Assembly: GCF_023159225.1 (NCBI RefSeq)
Contig: NC_063162.1
Span: forward strand, 89,489,880-89,553,879
Length of the DNA: 64,000 nucleotides
Origin: Perognathus longimembris pacificus
Lineage: Eukaryota > Chordata > Mammalia > Rodentia > Heteromyidae
Direction: 5' to 3'
Shown: positions 1-10,475 of the stretch, in pieces
How the letters are laid out: every line of letters begins with the position of its first letter
How positions within the stretch are numbered: position 1 is the stretch's first letter
Notes under the pieces: model-generated
The model's input: only the letters and a program-made list of their open reading frames with translations
Told to the model about the DNA's origin: nothing
Databases searched by the model: none
Program-made: the position numbers and the translations under genes

Positions 1-1137
1 GCATTTCCCCCAAGACCCTTATTTTTGCCTACCCACTTCATCCTCCTAAAACATATCTGCCTTCTCCCATTTGCCTTCCCTACAGACTTCCTGCCTCTAC
101 ATCTTCCTCTCTCCATTTGATGTCCTGGCCACTCAACTCCACTACCCCAGACCAGCCGCCTGCAAGATATCCTTCACCATCCCACTCACTGGAGACACTT
201 CTGTTACTGGATTCCACACCTGACGCATCCCTCGTGTGTTTCCTCCTCTCTCTTAGTAGTAGCCCTGTTTCTGTCACCTCCCATGCATCTTCATTGCACA
301 CATTTTACCTTCCTGCCAGGGGTTCTTCCAGCTCTGGCCAGGCCAGTGTAATCTTTTGTCCTAGTTAGTATGAGAAGTCTTCTTTGGATTCTCCAGAAAA
401 GAAACTACCCAGTTCTTCTGCCCATGGTCCTGGGTAGATGTCCCACCCTATAACATATAATGTCTTGTTCACTGGAACTATGATCAGGTCTCTCACTTCT
501 CTATGAAACTCTGGTGAGCCAATTCTCACCTCTCTCTGTAGCCTCCCTGTTGAGCCCAGTTATGACAGGCCGCAGGTATACAGTGCATGTCGGTTAAGTG
601 AAACGAGGATAGCACAGTTCTGGTGAAGAATAAGGACTTCAGAGATAGGCTGCCTAAGATGACACACTTCAGCCCTGCCTGCACGGGTCAGCAAAGCTCT
701 GTGGACGTTCTCAGATGTCATCTTCTGAATCTGTAGATTAATGTAAGAGTAGGCCCTACCTTGTGGGATCATTGTGAAGAGTAAATGAGTTAATAACCCT
801 GAGATGTAAAACAAAAAATTGTATGAAAATCTCTCCTCCCTTGCCATCCCAGCAAATATACACATGAATGTATCGGCTTTTATCACTAGTGTAGTCATTA
901 AGATCAACCGTGTCCCAGGATGGCTGAGAGACTGCATGCATCTGTACATGTAAAGGACTTAGAACAAGTTGTGCTGATACGTGGTTAGTCTACACCATTT
1001 GTTATTCATTACTACTCCTCCCCTCACCAATTCCAATGTTAACCTAGTTTTGTCCAGAATGTAGAGCCCAAGAACTTGACCAGGGCACCTGATTTTCATT
1101 GATAACCAACATGGAATACATTTTATTGATTGGCTGA
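1..1137. other. Unique sequence, no gene recognised
   Basis: No repeat signature, exon or domain is evident. The first 330 bases are pyrimidine-rich, and the open frames of 61-129 codons here show no recognisable motif. The C/T-rich composition around 105-330 could be an ancient repeat worn beyond recognition. Classed as non-coding by exclusion. Confidence 0.5.
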
Positions 1138-1362
1138 TATTGTGCAGTTACTGGGGCTTGAACTCAGGGCCTCATTGTTTTCCCTGGGCATTTCTGCTGA
1201 AAGATGATTGATGTTCTACAACTTGAGCCACAGCTTTGCTTCAGGCTTTTTGGTGGTTCACTGGAGAGAAGATGTTCAAGAGCTTTTCCTGTCTAGGTTG
1301 GCTTTGAACCACGATCCTCAGTTCTGAACTTCCTGAGTAGCTAAGATTACAAGTTATGATAC
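1138..1362 (-). mobile_element. B1-Geo-type dimeric SINE, diverged
   Basis: Read on the minus strand, a B1/7SL-like head with the 'gagtagctaagattac' complement at the high-coordinate end is followed by a Geo-type tail whose 3' end matches 'ggggcttgaactcagggcc' in complement near 1150. The element is old: it has many substitutions, a short insertion in the Geo part and no clear target duplication. Confidence 0.75.
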
Positions 1363-2959
1363 AGATGTCTCTAGAATGAAGATCCAGTCAACACTGCAAA
1401 ACCCACAAGTGCAAGAAAAACAGTATTACTACATTTGTGTGTATGTGTTCTTATTTTAATAGATTTCCCATCCTCGTAAAAGCCACTGCTTCTTCCTGCA
1501 CTGAGTCATCTGTATTTACTCAAAGCATAATGTTGAGCCACTGATTATTAAACCCCATTGGTAGACTGGTTTGAGAATTAGTCTCCAAATAATATGTAAA
1601 TTGCCTGAGGAATTTGATTCTCCCACCTGCCAGAAAGGAGCCTATGAATAATACAAAATTATTATGAATAATTTTAGTGTACACTAGCCCATAGACTGTT
1701 AAGCATATGAACACTAAGTGCATTATTAGTGTGTCTTTTTTTTATAAGTTGTCCTGCTGATATCCCTTCTTCTTGTTCAGTTGTGTGCTATAGGAAACTG
1801 ATTTGAAATATAGAGATCCAGTTGGGTTTGGCAGACTGGAGCACTATGATTTAGAGTGATTATTTCTCAGTCCCCTCCCTGCTATGGAACCTTTGTCATG
1901 ACTTCCTCTGGCTATGGAGCACCTGTCCCTCCTTTGCCTGTAGAAGCTAGGGATAGCCAAGGTTACTTAAGTCTTATGGTCTCTTTTATCTCAATGACAT
2001 CTTTGTAAATAGTCTCTGTATCATAATTTCCTCAAATTCTCTGTCATTTGTACCCTAGATTTATCTTATTATCCACTATTGCTATATCTGTCTTACCAGA
2101 ATTTAACCTCTAAGGTCCAAGAGTTGACTCCCCCCAAAAAACACTATTCTAAACGGGAGTCTTGCCAATGCAAGGAAAGGCTTTGAAGGTGGCAGGAATT
2201 TCTCACACTCCTGTGACTCCTGTGGAGACCACTGTTTCTCCTTAGAACTGAACCAGAGCAAACTATTAGTGAAGTCCCACACCTATGTTTCCCAGAGAGG
2301 CTAGAAAGTCAGTGCCACATGGAAAATACTCTTCTAAAGTAAAAATCAGGAAGCTAGTAGTATATGATGCAGAGATGAAAAATGTCATATTTTTTTAATT
2401 GAAGGAGATGGCTACAAAATGGAAGACTCTATTCTATCCATAATTATGTGGCTGGCTCTTCATTGCTCTTAGTCTAATCTGCATAGATGCAAAAATTACA
2501 CAGCAATCTATGTAAAAAAGAGAAAGAGAGAAAGAATTAAAGAAAAGAAAAAATGGCAGTAATTAAATGACAAAAAAAGATATTCAAATAAAATTAAGGG
2601 TTTGACTTAAAGCCATGGGCGGGCACCTCCTTTTGTTTCTTCCCCTGAAGCATTTAAAGGAAAATGAAACAATGAGCACTCTGGAGGAAGTCTCAGCAGT
2701 GACTAGTGACCCCATCACCAGCAGAAGCTTGTTGGTCCAAAGTCCCGCGTGCTCAGCATTTCTGCTTTGGCTCTGCCATTGTTCTTTCAGTAAAAGACCC
2801 AGAACAGAAGCCCAAGATTCACAAAGAAGGAAGGATGCCAAGGTTTAGTTGATGGGTTTGTTCATCATAGCAAGTGTTTCAAAGGTCCATTCTTGATCCA
2901 TATGGCCCAGCCATATTTATATACAGAAACTTTCTGCCATCCTTGCCTCATTTGTTAAA
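1363..2959. other. Unique sequence, no gene recognised
   Basis: AT-rich unique DNA with an A-rich patch near 2510-2590. Open frames on both strands around 2584-2848 overlap each other and have no recognisable domain. No splice-flanked coding block can be supported. Confidence 0.5.
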
Positions 2960-2970
2960 ATATTAAAATG

Positions 2971-3213
2971 TCCTAGGCACCAGTGGCTCATGCTTGTAAT
3001 CCTAGATATTCAGGAGGCTGAGATCTGAGACTCACAGTTCAAAGCCAGCTTGGGCAAGAAAGTCCAGAAACGCTTACCTTCAGCTAACCACCAGAAGACC
3101 AGAAGTGGTGCTGTGGCTCAAAGTGGTAGAGAACTAGCCTTGGACAAAAAAGCTCAGGGACAACATCCAGGCCCTGAGTTCAAGCCCCACAGCCAATAAA
3201 ATAAACTAAAAAG
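2971..3213 (+). mobile_element. B1-Geo dimeric SINE with target duplication
   Basis: A B1/7SL-like head (tggctcatgcttgtaatcc) is followed by a tctccaattaac-type linker region and a Geo tail (gctgtggctcaaagtgg, then ccctgagttcaagcccc) and an A-rich end. An exact 11-bp direct repeat, atattaaaatg, flanks it at 2960-2970 and 3214-3224, so the ends are well defined. The element is complete but moderately diverged. Confidence 0.9.
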
Positions 3214-3224
3214 ATATTAAAATG

Positions 3225-3668
3225 CTTTGGGTATCTTACACCCTGTTTTTCTTTCCCTTCCCTAGGTCAGGTAGACATATATACAATACACAATGTATCA
3301 AGAACATATACAGTATCCACGTGGCCAAGCCCAAGAAAATTCGCCTAGGGCTTTAAATGTAATGTCGATATTAGACAATATGTTGACAGTAGTCTTATAT
3401 GAACATACATACATAGCTTTTGGGCTATTGTATTCCACTGAGAGGTCAATTTTTGACCTTTATATGTTGAGTAGTTGTTTGGCGTTAGTTACATACTCTT
3501 GAGTCACTGCCCCAATCCTGTGGGAAATACCAGTTGACAAGCAGTTTTTGGTTTCACAGACCTGGTCTCTACTGTCTCCCCCTCCCACCACCTTAACAGT
3601 CATATATCAGGGAGATCATGCCCGTTTGTTTTCTGTGTACTAGGCTTGTCTCGCTCAACATTATTTGT
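3225..3668 (-). other. LINE-1 3' untranslated region
   Basis: The segment follows the inferred ORF2 stop (TGA on the minus strand at 3669-3671). On the minus strand it contains a G/A-rich stretch at about 3577-3600, a usual feature of mammalian L1 3' UTRs. The 69-codon plus-strand open frame at 3293-3502 falls here and is not considered a gene. Confidence 0.75.
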
Positions 3669-6600
3669 TCAAGTTCTGACCATTTCCCTGTGAATAACTA
3701 TTTCACCATTCCTAATCACTATGTAGTATTCCATTGTGTATAGGTACCATATTTTTTGGATCCATTCATCTGTGGAGGGGCTTCTGGGTTGTTTCCATAT
3801 TTTGGCTATTGTGAATTGTGCAGCAATAAACGTGGAAGTGCAAATGTCTTTTTGATATCTTGGGACCTGCTGTTCAGGATAGATGCCTAGGAGTGGAATG
3901 GTTGGGTCATAGGGTAGGTCTATATTGAGCTTTTTGAGAAACCTCCATACTGTTTTCCAAAGTGGTTGTACTAATTTGCACTCCCACCAACAATGGAGAA
4001 GCTCTTTCCCCGCACCCCCTCCAGCATTTGTTGTTGCCTGAGTTCAGAGTATAGGCCATTCTAACTGGAGTGAGGTGGTATCTCAGGGTTGTTTCCATTT
4101 GCATTTCCTTTATTACCAGGAATGTTGAACATTTCCTCATATGTTTCTTTGCCATTTTTATCCCTTCTCTTGTGAAGTCTCTCTTTAGCTCCTTTGCCCA
4201 TTTCCTAATTGGTTTACTGGGCTTGGAGGGGCTTAGTTTTTTGAGTTCTCTGTAGATGACAGATATCAGGCCTTTGTCTGTTGCTGTGCTGGTAAATATC
4301 CTTTCCCATATGGTTGGCTGTCTTTCTGTTTTGGTGGCTATGTTCTTAGCTGTGCAGAAACCTTTTAATTTGTAGTAGTCCCATTTGTCAAGTCTTTCCC
4401 TTATTTGTTGTGCCCCTGGGACTCTATTCAGGAAGTTCCTTCCTGTGCCTATAAGTTCTAGCATCTTTCCTACTCTGTCCTTCAGTAGTTTCAAGGATTC
4501 AGGTCTGATATTGAGGTCCTTGATCCATTTTGAGTTGATCTTGGTGCATGGTGATAGGCTTGGGTCTACTTTGAGTTTTCCGCATATGGCTGCCCAGTTC
4601 TCCCAGCACCAGTAGTTGAAGGGGCTATGTTTATTCCATTGTTTGTCTTTAGCTCCTTTGTCGAATATCAGCTGACTGTAAGAGTGCGGTTTTATTTCTG
4701 GGTCTTCAATTCTAATCCATTGGTCTTCTGATCTGTTTTTATACCAATACCAGGCTGTTTTTGTTACGATGGCCCTGTAGTAGAGCTTGAAGTCTGGTAT
4801 TGTGATACCTCCTGCAATGCTTTTTTTTTTTTTGGCCTAGAATTGCTATGGCTATTCTAGGTCTTTTGCTGTTCCATATGAATTTATGGATTGCTTTCTC
4901 TATTTCAGTGAAGAATGAAACTGGGATTTTGATAGGGATTGCATTGAATTTGTAGAACAATTTGGGCAATATGGCCATTTTCACTATATTGATTCTGCCT
5001 ACCCATGAGCATGGGGGGTCTTTCCATCTCCTTGTGTCTTCTTTGATTTCCCTTATTAGATTTTTATAGTTCTCATTAAATAGGTCCATCACGTCCTTGG
5101 TTAAGTTGGTCCTTAGGTACTTTATTTTTTGTCAACTGTAAATGGAATTGTTTCCATAATTTCCTTTTCTGTTTGTACATTGCTGGTGTACAGAAAAGCT
5201 GCTGACTTTTGTGGATTGATTTTGTATCCTGCTACTTTGCCAAAATGGTTTATTAGGTATAGGAGTTTGAGGACTGAGTTTTTTGGGTCCTTCAGATATA
5301 AGATCATGTCATCTGCGAATAGGGATAACTTGATATCTTCCTTGCCGATGTGGATCCCTTTGATGTCCTCCTCTTGCCTTATTGCTATGGCTAGGGATTC
5401 CAGCACTATGTTGAAAAGAAGTGAGGAGAGTGGGCATCCTTGTCTTATTCCTGTGTTTAGGGGAAATGATTTAAGTTTCTCTCCATTTAATATGATGTTA
5501 GCAGTTGGTCTGCTGTATATGGCTTTTATTGTTTTGAGGAATGTTCCATCTATTCCTGTTCTCTCCAGAGCTTTTAATAAGTATGGATGCTGTATTTTGT
5601 CAAAGGCTTTTTGGGCATCAACTGAGATTAAAAATGTGATTCTTGATTTTAGTTCTGTTTATGTGGTGAATTACATTGATTGATTTACGGATGTTGAACC
5701 ATCCTTGTGACTGTGGGATGAAGCCTACTTGGTCATGATGTATAATTTTCTTGATCAGTTTCTGGATCCTGTTAGCTAATATTTTAATTGAGGAGCTTTG
5801 TGTCTGTGTTCATTAGTGATATTGGTCTGTAGTTCTCTTTCTGTTGTGTCTTTGCCTTGTTTGGGAATGAGTATGATATTAGCTTCATAGAATGAGTTTG
5901 GGATTTCTCCCTCTTTTTCTATTTCGCAGAGGAGTTTGAGGAGTATTGGTATTAGCTCCTCACTAAAGGTTTTATAGAATTCGTTGGTGAATCCATCTGG
6001 GCCTGGGCTTTTCTTTGTTGGGAGGTTCTTGATTACCCCCTGTATCTCACTGTAAGTTATTGGTTTATTTAGTTGATTTATTTCTTCTTGGTTCAGTTTG
6101 GGCAGTTTATACTTCTCTAAGTATTGATCCATTTCTGTAAAATTATTGTTCTTTAGTGAGTAGAGGTTCTGGAAATAGTTTCTTATGATTGTTTGAATAT
6201 CGTGTGTACTTGTTGTAATTTTTCCGGTGGAGTCCCTGATTTCACGTATATGAGTCTCTTCTTTTTTTTGTAAGTCTTGCGAGTGGTCTGTCAATTTTAT
6301 TTATTTTCTCAATGAACCAGCTTTTAGTCTTATTTATTTGTTGAATGGTCTTTCTATTTTCAATCAGATTTATCTCTTCTTTAATCTTTGTGATCTCTCT
6401 CCTCCTAGTCATTTTAGATTCGATCATTTCTTGTTTCTCCAGTTGTTTTATTTTCATCGTGGGTTATTCACCTGCTCTGCTTCCATTCTTTTAATTTGAG
6501 TGCTGAGGGCAATGATCTTGCCCCTCAGTACTGCCTTAGCTGTGTCCCATAGGTTTCTTTGTGATGTATTTTCGTTATCATTGTGGCTTATGAATTCGTT

Positions 6601-7404
6601 AATTTCATCTTTAATTTGGTCTGTGGCCCAAGTGTTGGATAACAGTGTAGGGTTTAGCCTCCAAGAATGTGTATAGCCTCTGTGGTAACCGTTGTTATTG
6701 AGGGTTACCTTTAATCCACTGTGGTCAGATATAATACATGGGATGGCGTCAATACTTTTGTATTTGCTGAGGTTCTTTGTGTGGGCTATGACATAGTATA
6801 TTTTGGAGTATGATCCATGGGCTGCTGAGAAGGTGTATTGGGTCTCTGTAGGGTGGAAGATTCTGTATAGATCTGTCAGCTCCATTTGGGATATGGTGTT
6901 ACTTAGATCTTCAGCTCCCATGCTGATCCTCTGGGTGTTGGATCTGTCTCTTGGAGAGAGTGGGGTATTAAAGTCTCCCACTATGATTGTGTTTGGGTCT
7001 CTCTTGTTCTGTAGTTCTGTGAGAATTTGCTTGACATATGTAGGGCCTCTTTTGTTCCGTGAGTATACATTTATCACTGTGATGTCTTGATTCTGGATTT
7101 TTCCTTGTATTAAAATGTAGTGTCCTTTGTCTTTTTGAGTTGATTTTAATGAAAAGTCTAGCTTGTCTGAGATCAGGATGGCTACTCCTGCCGTTTTGGT
7201 AGGTGCGTTTCCTTGGAAGATCTTGCTCCATCCTTTCATTCGGAGCCTGATTTTATCCCTTGCTGTAAGGTGGATCTCTTGTAGACAACAGATGGCAACT
7301 TTTTGTTTGCGGATCCATTCTGCCAGTCTGCTCCTCTTTATCGGAGAGTTTATACCATTTATATTCAAAGAGATCAAGGATAAGAGTGTTTTTTCTCCTT
7401 GCAT
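3669..7404 (-). pseudogene. LINE-1 ORF2 (endonuclease/reverse transcriptase), disrupted
   Basis: ORF2 encodes the L1 endonuclease and reverse transcriptase that carry out target-primed insertion. From ATG at 7402-7404 an unbroken 316-codon block holds the endonuclease: N14, E43 in QEIHL, D144/N146 in VGDFN and D227/H228 in SDHSGL. The Asp expected in the KIDxx motif is Tyr at residue 203 (codon 6796-6798), which should damage the active site. Later blocks carry the RT: SPGPDGF within 5776-6294, and the catalytic FADD at 5308-5319. The C-terminal Cys-rich start KCWRGCG lies within 3907-4494. At least five frame changes or stops separate these blocks. Past the last open block, in-frame L1 sequence continues to the inferred stop at 3669-3671. 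Confidence 0.93.
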
Positions 7405-8570
7405 TTTCTTGTTGGGCTGTTTTTCCTCTTTTTTTTTTCTTGTCTTTAGTGAGCTGCTCTTTCTGTTGGGCTCTGGCTACTGTAGTTTCTTTCTGTTTCT
7501 GTCTGTGTGTCCTGTACAGTTTCTGTTGGGTGGGATTCCCCCTTAGAATTCGCTGTAGAGCTGGTTTTTTATTCACATACTCCTTTAGATCCTCTTTGCT
7601 ATGCAAAGATCTGGTTTTCCCCTCGAATGTGAACTCTAGCTTCACTGGATATTTTATCCTATGTTGCAAGTTGTTGGCCTGTACAACTTGGATGGTGTTC
7701 TTCCACTCTCTTCGCGCGTGGTAGGTTTGTGTGGAGAGGTTTGTGTTATTCGGATCCTCTTCCCATTGTAGTAAATTTCTTTCTTCGCTTTGGCTGAATT
7801 TAAAATTTTCTATTTATTCTTGAGATCTGAAGTCTTGAATATTATGTGCCTTGGCATGGCTTTTCTGGGGTCTGGCCTGCCTGGTGTCCTATAGACTTTG
7901 GTTACCTGGATGGGGGTCCCGTGTGAGATTGGGGAAGTTTTCTGCAATAACTTTATTGAAAATATTTTGAAGCCCGATGCTCTGGTATTCAGCTCTTCTT
8001 TCTATTCCAATTATGTGCAGATTATATCTCTTGTCTTTGTCCAAAAGCTCCTGGATTACTCTGCCTTGAAGCTTCACCATTTCTTGGAGTGTGGTAATTT
8101 TCTGGTTCTTATCGGCTGCATCATCGTCCAAGAAAGAGATTCTGGATTCCATATGGTCAATTCTTTGTGCTGTGGATTCAATTGTGAAGTTTATGGATGT
8201 CAGAGAGCTATTTATGGTTGCCAGGTCAGCTCTGATCATGGAAATTTTTTCCTTTAAAGAGTTGCATTTTAAATCTATTTTTTTCATGCATTTCACTTCT
8301 TAGGATGTTAAGATCTTCTTTAAAGGAGGTTTGCATTGTATCCCTTTTTGCTTCCATTTCTTTCTTGGCTTCCTGGATGTTCAAGACTTCCACTCTAAAC
8401 TCCTGGAATTGTTTTCTGATTTCATTTCTGAAGCTTTCCATCATTTCTGTTAACATGGCCTCAGTTGTTTTTTCATTCTCCATCTCCTCTTCAGTCGTGC
8501 TGCCTTTTGGAGCTGGCGAGTTGGCTTGCCCTTTGATGTACTGTGTTATATTTCTTTGTGATTTGCGCAT
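7253..8570 (-). pseudogene. LINE-1 ORF1 (RNA-binding chaperone), disrupted
   Basis: ORF1 makes the trimeric nucleic-acid chaperone of L1. The start chosen is ATG at 8568-8570. The first block (to 8226) and the second (8296-7889) are rich in Glu/Lys/Ile heptads, as expected for the coiled coil, and the second ends in a RYNLHIIGI-like stretch that opens the RNA-binding domain. A frame change lies near 8280, where the plus strand has a T7 run. A stop after NQSL and apparent sequence loss follow at 7889-7670. The C-terminal block begins before YPVKLEFTFEGK and reads through a Lys/Gln-rich tail past the ORF2 start, closing only at 7253. The ORF1 frame therefore overlaps ORF2 by about 150 bases, far more than usual in mammalian L1. 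Whether this is ancestral or a decay artefact is unknown. Confidence 0.88.
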
Positions 8571-8936
8571 CTGGAGATCTGTGGATAGCTTCCCTGGTTT
8601 GGCTTTGTGCTGGTTCCCACTGCTCCATCAGTGGGAGCCTTGTGTCCTAGTGTCCTGGCTCTGGGTTTGGGTTTGGCTGTTGAACCTTGCTTCCCAATGG
8701 GTGAGCGTGACCTTCTTGGTTGTTGCTGAGGTGGTCACTCTCCCTGCACTTGGGGGCCGGTAGGTTCTGTGTCTTTCTCTGTGGGACAGTGTCCTGCCTC
8801 TGTGTTGTGCTGACCCTAGCGTGCCCCTGGTGGGGGTTTGCTGGTCGCTGATTCTGCGTGGTGTGGAGGCTTTTCTCTTCTTTGGTTCTTTTTTCCACTC
8901 TGTATCTTGGTCAGAGGAGTTCACCTCTCAGGAGGT

Positions 8937-9185
8937 TCACCCTCCTGTGTGGACCACTCCAGGGTCGGTGTTGTTGAGGGGCGGCCCACCCACTTGTGCG
9001 AAATGCACCAAACTGAGTGGGCATGGCCAATGAAGAGCTTGGCCCTCCTGTGCAGGCACGCCTACCAGAGCGGGCACTGTCGCCAGGGGCCCTGCCCACC
9101 TGTGCGCTGTGTGCTCACTACAATGGGCGCTACCACTGTGCCCCTGCCTGCCTGAGCGGGGTACGCCTACCAGAGCGAGCCCCGG
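8937..9185. repeat. Degenerate ~50-bp tandem units in L1 5' UTR
   Basis: The motif ccctcctgtg / cccacctgtgcg recurs roughly every 50 bases, and cgcctaccagagcg occurs twice about 105 bases apart (near 9060 and 9165). The units are diverged and interrupted. They resemble in principle, though not in sequence as far as I can tell, the 5' monomer arrays of some rodent L1s. Confidence 0.5.
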
Positions 9186-10199
9186 GTTGTTGGGTTGTGC
9201 TTGAGCCCTCCCGCGAGTCCGCTGTGGGGGGCAGTATGTGCGGGGCCCAGTGGGATCAACTGTCCGGGCGCATGTTAGTGCCCTCAGACGCGCCTCCGCT
9301 GTGGGGGGGGGGGCGCGTGATCAGGCCCGGTGTCCCTGCTGGGCTGGTATTGCCCACCAGCACCTCTGACTTTAGTTGAAAAAGTCCGCAAGGAGCAGGC
9401 GCCTCGGTTGGGGCTTGCACTGCCTGTGGTCCCTGGGCCCCTGTTGGGAAGGGGGCGGGGCCGGTGCAGCCCATTCAGGCTCCTCTGCTGCCTTGGGGCT
9501 GCTCCGCCCTTCCTCTGTTAGCTCCTGTGTCTTCCCAGAGCCTTATGGGACCTTCCCGCCTGATTTGGGGGTTCTTTGTTCCCTCGGGGTGGGGAAGGGG
9601 AGGGAGGGAGATCTAGCTTCTTTGTAGGGTTTGGGTCTCTGATAGCTGGTCTCCCGTTGAGGGAGGGGGTAATGGGGGACTCACTGGTCCTGGATTGTGT
9701 GTGTGTCCCATACCGCCATTGTTCCTTCAGGGGTGGAGTGCTGTGGTGTGATGAAAGGTCGTGGTGGCGTCCCCAGCTCTCCCCTTCTGCATCGCTTGGT
9801 TCCCCCGCCGCTCACGTTCCCGGCCCTGTGGACCTGAACTGCCCGTCACTGACGTCGCCGTGTGTCTTGGTCCGCGCTCTCCCTGGGGTCCATGGAGTCC
9901 CACTGTCTGGACTCTGTGCACCGGGTGTGAGTTTTTGGCAGTCAGTCTGCTGATCGCCGGGTCCCCTTTCCCAGCCTGGCCCTGTTCGGGCCAGGGTCGG
10001 CTGGTGGGGGGAGGAAACCCCGGAGATTCTCCAGCTCCAAGCAGGTTATAGGCTCTTCTTTTTTGCTCCTTTTTGTTTCCTGCGTTTCTCCACTGCTTCT
10101 GGCTGCTGGTTTTTCTGGGTTCTTGATGGGGTGTTGGGTGTTGGAGTTCCCAGCTTGCTATTCAGTTGGAGCGAGTCGGGGTGCCTCCCTACTGTGGCG

Positions 10200-10209
10200 G
10201 CGCCATCTT
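10200..10209 (-). promoter_or_regulatory. YY1-like site at LINE-1 5' end
   Basis: The plus strand reads gcgccatctt, so the minus strand reads AAGATGGCGC, a close match to the YY1 core. In human L1 a YY1 site near position +13 fixes accurate transcript initiation. Here the spacing from the apparent element end is similar. Confidence 0.55.
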
Positions 10210-10222
10210 CTGCCCCCCCTCT

Positions 10223-10475
10223 CCTTTTTCTTGGTGGTGGTGGTGGCGGACAAAGGCTTCAACTCTGGGCCTTGGTGCTATAACTGAGCATTTTCTGTTC
10301 AAGGCTCTACCACTTTGAGCCACAGAGCCACTTGCAGTTTTCTGGTGATTAACTGGAGATAAGAGTCTCATGGTGATTTTTCTGCCAGCACTGGCTTTGA
10401 ATCATAATCCTCAGATCTCAGCCTCCTGAGTGGCTAGGAATACAGGTGAGAACCACCATCAGCACCTGACATCCA
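10223..10475 (-). mobile_element. B1-Geo dimeric SINE beside L1 5' end
   Basis: The complement of the Geo tail (gctctaccactttgagcc) near 10,300 is followed by the complement of the linker (gattaactggagataagag) and of the B1 head (cctcctgagtggctagg). It abuts the 5' end of the LINE-1, and its T-rich (tail) side starts within about 10 bases of it. Target duplication not resolved. Confidence 0.85.

Larger units (their letters stand above)
3225..10222 (-). mobile_element. Near full-length LINE-1, degraded
   Basis: About 7 kb on the minus strand in canonical L1 order: GC-rich 5' UTR, ORF1 with coiled coil, ORF2 with endonuclease and reverse transcriptase, C-terminal Cys-rich region, then a 3' UTR with a G-rich purine stretch (minus strand, near 3577-3600). 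The 5' end lies at about 10,218-10,222, next to a YY1-type motif, which argues against 5' truncation. ORF1 and ORF2 carry frameshifts and stops, so the copy cannot support autonomous retrotransposition. The 3' boundary is approximate because no clean poly(A) or target duplication could be paired. SINEs sit immediately outside both ends. Confidence 0.93.
8571..10222 (-). promoter_or_regulatory. LINE-1 5' UTR / internal promoter region
   Basis: About 1.65 kb of GC-rich, relatively CpG-containing DNA lies upstream of ORF1, in strong contrast with the AT-rich surroundings. By family knowledge it would hold the internal Pol II promoter. On the minus strand the first bases carry AAGATGGCGC (plus 10,200-10,209), a YY1-like core about 10-15 bases from the transcript start. 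A degenerate tandem array lies at about 8937-9185. Both strands are open for long stretches because of GC richness; those frames are not genes. Confidence 0.8.

Noticed and set aside
5129..5683. 184-codon plus-strand open frame
   Set aside because: It lies antisense to the L1 reverse transcriptase region, where the coding strand carries the FADD block. It is a shadow of ORF2.
8305..10287. Many plus-strand frames of 60-152 codons
   Set aside because: They are antisense to L1 ORF1 or lie in the GC-rich 5' UTR, where stop codons are rare by composition.
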